A stretch of DNA of 25,627 nt from Akkermansiaceae bacterium UBA5020 (GCA_002396885.1 DGXY01000058.1:55758-81384); one strand, 5' to 3'. Positions 17,339-25,171 are shown, counted from the stretch's first letter. The notes: generated by a model from the sequence alone, not told the origin. Program-made: numbers and translations.

Positions 17339-18693
17339 TCGGCCGCGGCCTCCTTATCCCGCCGCTCCTGACCCTTCATCTTTGCCACGGCGTAAGCCAC
17401 GCCGATGAGGCCTTCACCGAGGAAGGCGGTGCCCATGGCGATGACCATGCCGGCGCCACCGAAGCGTGGGATGAGCAGGAAGGAAAGACCCACGACGATG
17501 ACGAGCTTCAAAATCCCGAGCCGTGCGAGGAAGGCGGTGTGCCCGGTCATGAGAAGGAGGTAGGGAACTGGGCCCATCATCAGCGAAAGCAATTGCACGA
17601 CGAGGAGAAGACGCAGGGCTCCGGCCCCGTCGCGGAATTCCTCACCGAACACGGTCATGACCGTCTCGGGAAAGATCATCCCGATCGCGATGGGGATACC
17701 GAGGGTGAGAAGGGTGATGGCGATGGATTTGCCATACACCTTCATGACGGGTCGTAGCGGATGCCTCATTTCCGCGGTGCGGGAAAGGGCGGGGGCGAAG
17801 ACGCTGTGAATCGATCCGGAAATCACGACAAACAGAATCGAGACGCGGAAGGCGGTGGTGAGGTGCGAAACTTCGGCGGCGGGCCGCGTCACTTCGCAGA
17901 TCGTGAGCGGCACGATAAAGCCGAGGGCCCCAAAAAGGCTGACGCAAAAGACGGGAAATCCTTCGCGCAGGAGGATTCGAAAGTCGCTTTTCTTCGGCCA
18001 GAGAATGAATGGGGCGCTGAAGGCTCTACCAGGTGCGAAGCGCACAAAGACCGCCCCAATGACGAAACTAGCCGTGTAAAGGGCGAGGATTTCCGTGGAT
18101 TCAAAAGATCTTTCCACAAGGGTCGAGAGCGCCACGAGCAGACAGAAAAATCCAGCCGGGAGGACATGCGCGAAGAGGCTACCGAGGACAGGCTGGGAGA
18201 GCCCTTTGAGCGCTTCTCCATTGATCAGCGTGAGGGCGATCGCGCCCTGGGCGAAGAGCGGGAGGAGATACCAAAGCTGGAATCCCCCCGGACCGGGTTC
18301 GGTCGCCATGGCAAAGAAAACCCAGCCTATGCCGATGAGGAGGGAGAGCGCGACGGACATGGCCCGCAGGTTCGCGACAAAGGCGGCAACGACGCTGCGG
18401 CCTTCAGGCTCGAGACGCGGCACGTTTCGAAGCGCGATCTGCTCGAGGCCATAGGTGGCGATAGGCCCCGTGGTCATGAGCACGGACGACCAAAAGAAAA
18501 AAAGCGCGCCCGGTCCGTCGCCGAGCGAGCGAGCGACCATCACCGTGCTCAGAAACTGGAAACCGGCTCCAATCATCCGCACCGCCGACGGCATCAGCGT
18601 GTGCACGATTTTGGCGAGCAGGAAGCGCGGCGGAATCGGGCCGGTGGCTCCCCGGCCCATCTCTGTCTCCGCGGTGGTCTCGCTCGCTCCCAT
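17335..18693 (-). CDS. Wzx-like polysaccharide flippase (MATE/MOP superfamily)
   Basis: The protein has 452 residues with about 12 predicted membrane segments. After a 25-residue polar N-terminus it continues with IGAGFQFLSTVMVARSLG, typical of the first helix of polysaccharide-transport flippases. The C-terminus is short and charged. These proteins turn undecaprenyl-diphosphate-linked repeat units from the cytoplasmic to the periplasmic face. The gene follows the chain-length gene after 24 bases and overlaps the polymerase gene by 4 bases, so the three genes are almost certainly co-transcribed. Confidence 0.85.
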   Translation of the reverse strand: MGASETTAETEMGRGATGPIPPRFLLAKIVHTLMPSAVRMIGAGFQFLSTVMVARSLGDGPGALFFFWSSVLMTTGPIATYGLEQIALRNVPRLEPEGRSVVAAFVANLRAMSVALSLLIGIGWVFFAMATEPGPGGFQLWYLLPLFAQGAIALTLINGEALKGLSQPVLGSLFAHVLPAGFFCLLVALSTLVERSFESTEILALYTASFVIGAVFVRFAPGRAFSAPFILWPKKSDFRILLREGFPVFCVSLFGALGFIVPLTICEVTRPAAEVSHLTTAFRVSILFVVISGSIHSVFAPALSRTAEMRHPLRPVMKVYGKSIAITLLTLGIPIAIGMIFPETVMTVFGEEFRDGAGALRLLLVVQLLSLMMGPVPYLLLMTGHTAFLARLGILKLVIVVGLSFLLIPRFGGAGMVIAMGTAFLGEGLIGVAYAVAKMKGQERRDKEAAAE

Positions 18694-18717
18694 TTGTTTT
18701 GCGTAAAAGGGTCCGAC

Positions 18718-20715
18718 TCAGGATTGGAGAATCACCGAGAGCGGACCGTGGGTGCCGCGGGCGAGATGTGAGACACTTTCCTCGATGTCGCGGCGCGTGC
18801 CGTGGTGCCGATCGACGAGGACGAGATTCGCGTCGGCCATCGGCGCGACCGCTGCCGGAATCTGGCTTTCCTGGGTGAAGGCGGTCGATTCGATAATGAT
18901 TCGGTAAAAGCGGTGTCGATGAGGGCTCAGGAGTTGCCAGGCCTCCTGCGGTGCGATGAGGTAGCTCGAAGGAAGCCGGAGGGTATGCAGATTCTCTGTC
19001 CGTGACGCCATCGGCACGAGATTCACGGGCTGGCGCGGATCGCCACCGGGGATGATCGAAACGAGCAGGGTCGGACAGGCATGAAAGGCGGAAGCCGCGG
19101 CGAGACAAGCCGCGACCCGGAGTCCCTCCTCGGTTTCACGGAGTGAGGACAGGTGAAGGATGCCAGCCCCGCGGTGCTCGGGGGAGAGGAGGACGCGGGT
19201 CATCGCGTCCATGAGCTGGCGATCGTTGCCGCCTCGGGCCGGGGCGGAAATCTCGGCCACCACTTTGGTGGAAAGAGATTGCTCGACTTGGCGTCGGTTC
19301 GCGAAGGGCTTCGCGCGGATCAAATCGAATCCGACAAGGCCGGTGCTGGCCAACCCGCCAAGGACGAGACCAACGAGGCCCGCGATCGCTTTGCCCGGCT
19401 TCGACGGCTTGTGCGCGACGATGGGCGCGGACATGAGATGGGTCACGTTCGAGGATTTCTCAGACTCGAGCGAAGTCTGACCGATGCGCTCGCGAAGCGA
19501 CTGGTGGATCTGCCATTCTGTTTCGACACGCTGCTGGATGGCACGGAATTGCGAACTCGCGGTCTTCACTCCGGTGAGCTCGGCCTGCAACTCGCCGACG
19601 CGCTCGGTAAGGAGTTTTTCGTTGGTGGCCGCAGCGGTATAGTCGGCTTCGAGCGATTGCTTCAGGCCCGTCGCGAGCGACTTGAGCTGGGCGTCGATCT
19701 CGTCAACCCTGCTCTGCGCCTCGCGGAAGCGGGGATGGGATTCCGTGTATTGACCCTTCACCGAAGCCAGGGCGGCGTGAGCGGCGTTCCGCTGATTGAG
19801 CAGCTCGGAGACGTGCTCGGCTTCCGTGAATCCTCCCAGATTGATGACTTTCAGGGAATCCACCTTGGGATCGACGTCGTGGAGCGTCTCGACAAGGCTA
19901 CGGAGTTTGAAAACCCTGCTCGAGACCGAATTGAGCTCCTCGCCCATCTTTGTGAGGCGCTCAGCGAAGAGCTGGTGATCCTGCTCGACGGTCAGGGCGG
20001 GATTCTCGCGGCGAAAACTCTCGAGCTCTTTCTCTGCCTCAAGGGCTCTCGCATAGGCCTCGTCGGCCCGGACACGGAGATCACCGGCCGAATCTCCCGC
20101 TTCTTTCCTCTTCTGGTCCCCGAGAAAGGTTTCGAATTCATCGACGAAGGCCGAGGCGATGCGCTGCGCCCGCATCGGGTCGGGATCAAACACCGAGAGC
20201 TCGATGAGCCGGGTTGGTCGGATGAGGCTAGCGGAGATACGCTCCGCGCGCAGATCCTTGAGAAGCCTCGAATCAGGCAAGTCCCGCCCGGAATCCTTTA
20301 TTCTCTGCAGGGCGGGTGGCAGGAAGCCGCGGTCGTCGCGGAGTTTCAGCTTGTCGATGACGCGCAAAATCATCGAGTCGGAAACCATCGCCTTCTCCAG
20401 CGAGTTGAGGGAATCGAGGTCCGACACGCTTGGCCCGGTCGGCTGAATCTGGAGGGCTCGGTCGAACATGGGATCGACGAAGACGAGCGCCTTGCTCTGG
20501 AACAGGGGCGTCGACACCAGGTAGACGTAGGCGAGCGCGGAGGCAACGCACACCACTGGCAAGAGGATGAGCCAAGGGAGCCGACGTTTTAAAATCCCCA
20601 CGAGGTCCTCGAGATCGAGGAGGGGGGCCACCTCGATGAGGTCCCATTCGCCTTTGGCCGACATTTCGGTGCGGTGGCCAGAACGGAGACGGCTACTGAG
20701 CGCGTGCGTGGTCAT
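18718..20715 (-). CDS. Wzz/ExoP-like polysaccharide co-polymerase with degenerate BY-kinase domain
   Basis: The protein has 665 residues; M18 is an alternative start. A Wzz-type N-terminal region has its first transmembrane helix at about 45-66, followed by a periplasmic stretch with long coiled coils (about 200-410) and a second transmembrane helix at about 438-461. The C-terminal 165 or so residues sit where a bacterial tyrosine kinase (BY-kinase) domain normally follows. The expected Walker A (GEGKS/T) is replaced by RETEEGLRV near residue 525. The Walker A' aspartate region reads LVSIIPGGD. The Walker B region reads RIIIESTAF near residue 607. There is no Tyr-rich tail. It probably still sets chain length by oligomerising around the polymerase, without ATP-driven autophosphorylation. 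It is the first gene of the leftward polysaccharide operon. Confidence 0.85.
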   Translation of the reverse strand: MTTHALSSRLRSGHRTEMSAKGEWDLIEVAPLLDLEDLVGILKRRLPWLILLPVVCVASALAYVYLVSTPLFQSKALVFVDPMFDRALQIQPTGPSVSDLDSLNSLEKAMVSDSMILRVIDKLKLRDDRGFLPPALQRIKDSGRDLPDSRLLKDLRAERISASLIRPTRLIELSVFDPDPMRAQRIASAFVDEFETFLGDQKRKEAGDSAGDLRVRADEAYARALEAEKELESFRRENPALTVEQDHQLFAERLTKMGEELNSVSSRVFKLRSLVETLHDVDPKVDSLKVINLGGFTEAEHVSELLNQRNAAHAALASVKGQYTESHPRFREAQSRVDEIDAQLKSLATGLKQSLEADYTAAATNEKLLTERVGELQAELTGVKTASSQFRAIQQRVETEWQIHQSLRERIGQTSLESEKSSNVTHLMSAPIVAHKPSKPGKAIAGLVGLVLGGLASTGLVGFDLIRAKPFANRRQVEQSLSTKVVAEISAPARGGNDRQLMDAMTRVLLSPEHRGAGILHLSSLRETEEGLRVAACLAAASAFHACPTLLVSIIPGGDPRQPVNLVPMASRTENLHTLRLPSSYLIAPQEAWQLLSPHRHRFYRIIIESTAFTQESQIPAAVAPMADANLVLVDRHHGTRRDIEESVSHLARGTHGPLSVILQS

Positions 20716-20851
20716 TAGAACAAAAAAATTTAGATAAACACCCGATTTACAAGAAACTTCTGAAATTAACTTGAATGATTCACAAAATCAATTCAATTAT
20801 TAGAATCATCGCAACTTTGATACTAATTTTTAAGAACGGATTTTAACACTC
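20716..20851. promoter_or_regulatory. AT-rich divergent promoter region of the polysaccharide locus with imperfect palindrome
   Basis: This 136-bp gap between the two divergent starts is far more AT-rich than the surrounding DNA. TTGAATGATT (20771-20780) and AATCAATTCAA (20786-20796) form an imperfect palindrome. ATGATTC (20775-20781) also pairs with GAATCAT (20803-20809). TAGAAT (20801-20806) could be a -10 element for the rightward gene, but I cannot pair it with a good -35. No Shine-Dalgarno precedes either start. Confidence 0.5.
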
Positions 20852-22282
20852 ATGATCTCTACACGTTATTATGGTTTGATCCGCCTCCACTACCTCCTCA
20901 AGATGTTAGGCCTCCTTCTCATCTTCTGGGGGATCGTGTGGACCCTTCACCTCGTTTTCTACGGGACGGACCTCGAGCCCCGGAACTACGCCTGGGTTTC
21001 GATCATCGTCCCCGCTGCCGCGGTGATCGAGTTTCTCGCTCGCGAAGAGCGTCATCGCTTTCTTGGGGGGCTTTCCCGGCCCCAAGTGTTGAGCATCACC
21101 CAGCGTGAGATCCTCTTCGCCCTCGTCGCCATCTTCGGGGTGATCGTGATGAGCAAGGACGACCGCCTCTCCCGGGCCTGCCTCGCTCTCTTCATCGCCG
21201 GATACGCCGTTTGGGTAACCTGGATGAACCTGGTCGGATACCGGGTCCTGCACCGCACGCTCTACGCCAAACCTCGGCGCGCCGAAGGCTCTTCCAACGA
21301 GCATCAAGCCAATACCGTCGTCCTCGCCACGCCCCGCGAAATCGAGCGCGACACAGCCCTGCAAATGTCCAGCTATTTCCCCGGCGCCGAGGTGCTCGGC
21401 TACGTCACCTACGGCGGCGGGGCGCTCGCGGCAATATCGACCTTTCCCGTGCTGGGGGATTTCGCGAATCTCCGCGACATCTGCCGCTCCTGCCATGCCC
21501 GGCTCCTCCTCGCGCTTGGTCTCGAAGACCGGCCTGACCTGATTCGCTCGCTCCAAGCGCTCTGCGACTCGCTCGGGATGCGCCTAATCTGGGTCGATGA
21601 CAAGGAAGATTACTTCCACGGCAATCTCGACGCACGCCGTTCCGGCTCACGCCTCCTCCTCACGAATTGGCGCGAACCGCTCGAGGACCCGATGAACCGC
21701 CTCATCAAACGCACCGTCGATGTCGTCATCTCGGTAGTGGTCATGGTCACCGTGCTGCCCACCCTCTGCGTCTTCGCCAAGACCCTGCAACTGATCCACT
21801 CGCCCGGCCCGCTCTTTTACAGGCAGAAACGCACCGGCCGCGACGGCGAAGTCTTCGAGGTGCTGAAGTTCCGCACCATGCACGTCAACGACACGCCCGG
21901 AAAACAGGCCTTCGCGGGTGATTCACGCATCTATCCCGGAGGCAATTTCCTTCGCAAGAGCAGCCTCGACGAGATGCCGCAGTTCTGGAACGTGCTCATC
22001 GGCCAGATGAGCGTGGTCGGGCCGCGACCTCACTTCGTCGATCACGATCACCAGTTCGCCGACCTTATCAAAGACTACTGTGTGCGCCATTTCACCAAAC
22101 CCGGCATCACCGGACTTGCCCAGGTGAAGGGCTGCCGCGGTGAGACCGACACCGAGATGAAGATACGCCACCGCGTCCGCCTCGATCACTTCTACCTGCG
22201 CCATTGGTCGCCTCTGATGGATCTCTGCATCCTCTGCGACACTGCCATCCAGGTCTTGTTCCCTCCCCGCTCCGCCCGCTGA
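20852..22282 (+). CDS. Polyprenyl-phosphate sugar phosphotransferase (WbaP/WcaJ-type initiating enzyme)
   Basis: The protein has 476 residues. Four hydrophobic segments occupy about 1-135, followed by a cytosolic Rossmann-like domain (about 150-270). The conserved bacterial sugar-transferase domain (about 281-476) starts with the membrane-associated segment MNRLIKRTVDVVISVVVMV. It then has SPGPLFYRQKRTG, FEVLKFRTM, DEMPQFWNVL, MSVVGPRP and KPGITGLAQVKG, all hallmark motifs of the family. The enzyme transfers a sugar 1-phosphate from a UDP-sugar to undecaprenyl phosphate, the first committed step of exopolysaccharide repeat-unit synthesis. The sugar (glucose or galactose most often) cannot be told. 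It opens the rightward half of the locus; a glycosyltransferase gene follows after 34 bases. Confidence 0.93.
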   Translation: MISTRYYGLIRLHYLLKMLGLLLIFWGIVWTLHLVFYGTDLEPRNYAWVSIIVPAAAVIEFLAREERHRFLGGLSRPQVLSITQREILFALVAIFGVIVMSKDDRLSRACLALFIAGYAVWVTWMNLVGYRVLHRTLYAKPRRAEGSSNEHQANTVVLATPREIERDTALQMSSYFPGAEVLGYVTYGGGALAAISTFPVLGDFANLRDICRSCHARLLLALGLEDRPDLIRSLQALCDSLGMRLIWVDDKEDYFHGNLDARRSGSRLLLTNWREPLEDPMNRLIKRTVDVVISVVVMVTVLPTLCVFAKTLQLIHSPGPLFYRQKRTGRDGEVFEVLKFRTMHVNDTPGKQAFAGDSRIYPGGNFLRKSSLDEMPQFWNVLIGQMSVVGPRPHFVDHDHQFADLIKDYCVRHFTKPGITGLAQVKGCRGETDTEMKIRHRVRLDHFYLRHWSPLMDLCILCDTAIQVLFPPRSAR

Positions 22283-22316
22283 TCCCGGCTCCCCGGTTTT
22301 TGGCCTTCCCCGCGCC

Positions 22317-23525
22317 ATGAAAACGCACTCGAACGCCGTCGATCCCTGCGACCTCGTCCTTGCCCACGACTTCCTCATCCAGATGGGAGGAGCCGAAAAG
22401 GTGGTCGAGGTCATGGCGGAAGCCTTTCCCGAGGCCCCGATCTACACCAGCGCGACCCTGGGCCCGAATCTCTTCCCGGCCTTTCGCTCGCCCCGGGTCG
22501 TGAACACGTGGATGCAGTGCCTCCCCGGGATGCTGAAGCTGCACAAGAAATTGTTTTTTCTCTATCCCCTCGCCTTTCGCTCGCTGCGCGTGCCCGCCGG
22601 CAAGCTTGCCTGGATCAGCAGCAGCAGCTTTTCGAAGTGGCTTCCGAAACCGCGCGGCGCGCGTTTCGTCTGCTATTGCCATACCCCCCCGCGCTATTTC
22701 TGGAATGCCGACGAATACCTCGAGAATGAAATCGGCAATCCTCTCTTGCGTCGTTTTGTCAGGATGCTGATGCCGCTCTTCCGCCAGAGCGACCTGCGCC
22801 AGAGCCGCAAGATCGATCTCTTCGTCGCCAACTCGCAGAACGTGCGCCGCCGCATCCGCGAGTGTTACGGCCGCAACAGCGTCGTCGTCTACCCGCCCGT
22901 CGATGTCGAACGTTTCCAGGTCGGTGAACGCTGCGACGATTTCTACCTGATCGTCTCGCGTCTCGTCGCCTACAAACGCATCGATCTCGCCGTGCAGGCC
23001 TTCACGAAACTCGGCAAGCGTCTCGTCATCATTGGTGATGGACCCGACCGCGCCCGCCTCGAGGCCATGGCCGGACCGACCGTCGAGTTCCTCGGCCGAG
23101 CCGCCGACGAGGTCGTCACCGAAAAGATGGCGACCTGCCGCGCCTACGTTTTCCCCGGCAGCGAGGATTTCGGGATTGTTCCGGTCGAGGCCCAGGCCTG
23201 CGGCAAACCCGTCATCGCCTTCCGCGACGGCGGTGCCCTGGAGACCGTCGTCGAAGGAAAGACCGGCGTCTTTTTCGACCGGCCCGATGCCGAATCCCTC
23301 ACCGGCGCCGTGCGTGATCTCGAGGCACGCGAATGGAATCCGCGTCGCATCCGCCGCAATGCCGAGCGTTTCTCGACGGAACGTTTCCTCGACGAGACCC
23401 GCCATTTGCTGGCCCGCGTCGCCGAGTCCACACCTTCCTCCCTGCTCGAAGAGCGCCTCGAGAGCCGTCCGATGAGGAACGCCGAACCACGCGCCGTGGA
23501 GAGATCGGGCTTGGGGCGAGTGTGA
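22317..23525 (+). CDS. Glycosyltransferase family 4 protein
   Basis: The protein has 402 residues and a GT-B fold. The N-terminal acceptor domain opens with LAHDFLIQMGGAEKVVEVM, the gly-rich start typical of GT4 mannosyl/rhamnosyl-type transferases. CYCHTPPRYFW is another conserved stretch. The donor half has YLIVSRLVAYKRIDLAVQAF and the E(x7)E region GSEDFGIVPVEAQACGKPV at about 281-299. It probably adds the second or a later sugar to the primed lipid carrier at the cytoplasmic membrane. The last 35 residues are a polar, Arg/Glu-rich extension beyond the fold. The gene is the last of the rightward polysaccharide unit. Confidence 0.9.
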   Translation: MKTHSNAVDPCDLVLAHDFLIQMGGAEKVVEVMAEAFPEAPIYTSATLGPNLFPAFRSPRVVNTWMQCLPGMLKLHKKLFFLYPLAFRSLRVPAGKLAWISSSSFSKWLPKPRGARFVCYCHTPPRYFWNADEYLENEIGNPLLRRFVRMLMPLFRQSDLRQSRKIDLFVANSQNVRRRIRECYGRNSVVVYPPVDVERFQVGERCDDFYLIVSRLVAYKRIDLAVQAFTKLGKRLVIIGDGPDRARLEAMAGPTVEFLGRAADEVVTEKMATCRAYVFPGSEDFGIVPVEAQACGKPVIAFRDGGALETVVEGKTGVFFDRPDAESLTGAVRDLEAREWNPRRIRRNAERFSTERFLDETRHLLARVAESTPSSLLEERLESRPMRNAEPRAVERSGLGRV

Positions 23526-23547
23526 ATGGACGAGCTGGGGATTGTAA

Positions 23548-23637
23548 TCACCCCCGGGGGGAATCTGAGAGCTGAAGGAGCTTGAGGCGGTCCAGTTCTT
23601 CCTCGAGCTTTCTCCGGTCCTTGGCCCCGGACCACAC
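23548..23637 (-). CDS. Possible 29-residue mini-ORF (unrecognised)
   Basis: A minus-strand frame opens with GTG at 23637-23635 and ends with TGA at 23550-23548. Its predicted peptide has the helix-forming, heptad-like core KDRRKLEEELDRLKLLQL and GC-rich third positions. An in-frame TGA lies only a few codons upstream, so it cannot be longer. It would be convergent with the GT4 gene and divergent from arsR. I do not recognise it, no Shine-Dalgarno is visible, and it could be a remnant or chance. Confidence 0.25.
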   Translation of the reverse strand: MWSGAKDRRKLEEELDRLKLLQLSDSPRG

Positions 23638-23643
23638 CGAGAG

Positions 23644-23691
23644 TTGGCCAATTCACCACTTGCCAAAACCTTGAAACTTTGCCAATTTCAA
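23644..23691 (+). promoter_or_regulatory. Candidate ArsR operator/promoter region
   Basis: TTGAAA (23671-23676) and TTTCAA (23686-23691) form a 6-bp inverted repeat with a 9-nt spacer, 12 bases before the arsR ATG. Around it TTGGCCAA (23644-23651), TTGCCAA (23660-23666) and TTGCCAA (23679-23685) recur. ArsR repressors usually bind imperfect inverted repeats overlapping their own promoter. No good -10/-35 pair can be assigned. Confidence 0.45.
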
Positions 23692-23703
23692 AACTACCAA
23701 AGC

Positions 23704-24021
23704 ATGACCACCCCCGCCTGCTGCCTCCCTCCCAAAACGCCGTCCGATTTCCGGGCGGCTTCGGCGGTTTTCAAGGCCCTCTCGAATCCGAACCGGCTCC
23801 TCATCGTCGATGCCCTCGGCTCGGGGGAACGCTGTGTCGCCGACCTCACCGCCCTCGTCGGGCTCGACATGTCCACGGTCTCGAACCACCTCGCCGTCCT
23901 CCGCAACGTCGGCATCCTCAAGGACGAACGCCGCGGCACGCAGGTCTTCTATTCGCTCCGCAAACCCTGCCTCCTCAATCTCTTCTGCTGCCTCGACGAA
24001 TTCCACGGGGTCGAGGACTGA
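23704..24021 (+). CDS. arsR: ArsR-family arsenite-responsive transcriptional repressor
   Basis: The protein has 105 residues from the ATG at 23704; the frame is open to a TTG at 23644, but the ATG gives the normal family length. It is a winged-helix protein with FKALSNPNRLLIVDAL, the recognition-helix region STVSNHLAVLRNVGIL and the wing RRGTQVFYSLR. Six cysteines could bind As(III): C6 and C7 near the N-terminus, C44 in ERCVADL, and C89, C95 and C96 at the C-terminus. The classical ELCVCDL box has lost its second cysteine (A46). ArsR represses its operon until arsenite or antimonite binds. It starts the arsR-acr3-arsC operon, 22 bases upstream of acr3. Confidence 0.92.
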   Translation: MTTPACCLPPKTPSDFRAASAVFKALSNPNRLLIVDALGSGERCVADLTALVGLDMSTVSNHLAVLRNVGILKDERRGTQVFYSLRKPCLLNLFCCLDEFHGVED

Positions 24022-24043
24022 TCCCGTGACCCGTGACCCTGAC

Positions 24044-25171
24044 ATGAGCCAAAACGCCAAATCGATGGGTTTCTTCGAGCGCCACCTCACTCTCTGGGTC
24101 GGGCTCTGTATCGTCGCCGGAATCGCCCTCGGCAAGGTCGCCCCCGGCCTCGCCGCTTCGCTCGATGGAATGTCCTTGATGGTAAACGGAGCCCCCGTCG
24201 TCTCCATCCCGATCGCGATCTGCCTCTTTTTCATGATGTATCCCATCATGGTGAAAATCGACTTCGGCGAAGTCGTCGCGGCGGGACGCAACCCCCGGCC
24301 TGTCCTTCTCACCCTCATCGTGAATTGGGCGATCAAACCCTTCACCATGCTCGCGATCACAACGCTCTTCCTCGGGGTCTGGTTCAAGGATCTCCTGCCC
24401 GGAACGGAAACCGTGAAAGACGGCAGCGAAGTCGAGCTTTACCGTTCCTACATCGCCGGCGCGATCCTCCTCGGCGTCGCTCCGTGTACTGCGATGGTTC
24501 TCGTGTGGGGTTACCTCGCCCGCGGCAACCAGGGGCTCACCCTCGTGATGGTCGCGGTCAATTCTTTGACGATGCTCGTGCTCTACGGATTGCTGGGCGG
24601 TTGGCTCCTCGGGGTGAACCAGATGCCGGTGCCATGGCAGGCCCTCCTCCTCTCCGTCGGCGTCTACGTCGCCCTGCCCCTCGTGGCGGGTTACTTCTCG
24701 CGGGTCTGGATTTTGAAAGTGAAAGGAGCCGATTGGTTTCGCGAGAAATTCCTCCACTTCCTCACCCCGATCTCGATTTTGGCGTTGCTCGCGACACTGG
24801 TGCTGCTCTTCAGCTTCAAGGGCGAGACGATCCTCGCCAATCCCCTGACGATTCTCTGGATCGCGATCCCGCTGACGATCCAGACGCTGCTGATCTTCGC
24901 GATCACCTACCTCGCCGCGAAATGGCTGAAGTTTTCCTACGAGGATGCCGCTCCGGCAGCCCTCATCGGGGCCTCGAACCATTTTGAAGTCGCTATTGCT
25001 ACGGCGGTGATGCTCTTCGGCCTCGCTTCGGGCGCAGCCCTCGCCACTGTCGTCGGGGTGCTCATCGAAGTGCCGCTGATGCTCTTCCTCGTTCGCGTCT
25101 GCCAGCGAACGAGTGGTTGGTTTGTCAGGAAGTCCGATTCCCCCACCCCGCCCCTTTCCTCTTGTCCATGA
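24044..25171 (+). CDS. acr3: Acr3-type arsenite efflux permease
   Basis: The protein has 375 residues from the ATG at 24044; the longer open frame upstream is only a shadow of arsR. It has about ten transmembrane segments. GVAPCTAMVLVWGYLARGN contains C148, matching the essential cysteine of Acr3 proteins, and IGASNHFEVAIATA contains E315, matching the conserved glutamate. MMYPIMVKIDFGEV is another family signature. It exports arsenite from the cytoplasm using the membrane potential or proton gradient. The stop overlaps the arsC start as ATGA, so the two genes are translationally coupled. Confidence 0.95.
   Translation: MSQNAKSMGFFERHLTLWVGLCIVAGIALGKVAPGLAASLDGMSLMVNGAPVVSIPIAICLFFMMYPIMVKIDFGEVVAAGRNPRPVLLTLIVNWAIKPFTMLAITTLFLGVWFKDLLPGTETVKDGSEVELYRSYIAGAILLGVAPCTAMVLVWGYLARGNQGLTLVMVAVNSLTMLVLYGLLGGWLLGVNQMPVPWQALLLSVGVYVALPLVAGYFSRVWILKVKGADWFREKFLHFLTPISILALLATLVLLFSFKGETILANPLTILWIAIPLTIQTLLIFAITYLAAKWLKFSYEDAAPAALIGASNHFEVAIATAVMLFGLASGAALATVVGVLIEVPLMLFLVRVCQRTSGWFVRKSDSPTPPLSSCP

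Noticed and set aside
17761..18771. 336-codon plus-strand open frame opposite the flippase gene
   Set aside because: It is an antisense shadow: extremely charged, no hydrophobic core, no domain.
19153..20592. 479-codon plus-strand open frame opposite the Wzz-like gene
   Set aside because: The minus strand has the Wzz topology and operon context. The plus frame shows no motif.
23551..23561. CCCCCGGGGG palindrome after the GT4 gene, considered as a terminator
   Set aside because: It is self-complementary with no loop and no following T run. It is better explained as chance in GC-rich DNA.
22107..23666. 519-codon minus-strand open frame opposite the GT4 gene
   Set aside because: The plus strand encodes a complete GT4 with conserved motifs. 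The antisense frame is a shadow.
23810..24043. Extended N-terminus for the arsenite exporter
   Set aside because: The extra residues are Ser/Arg-rich and are a frame-shifted reading of arsR. The ATG at 24044 gives the normal family length.
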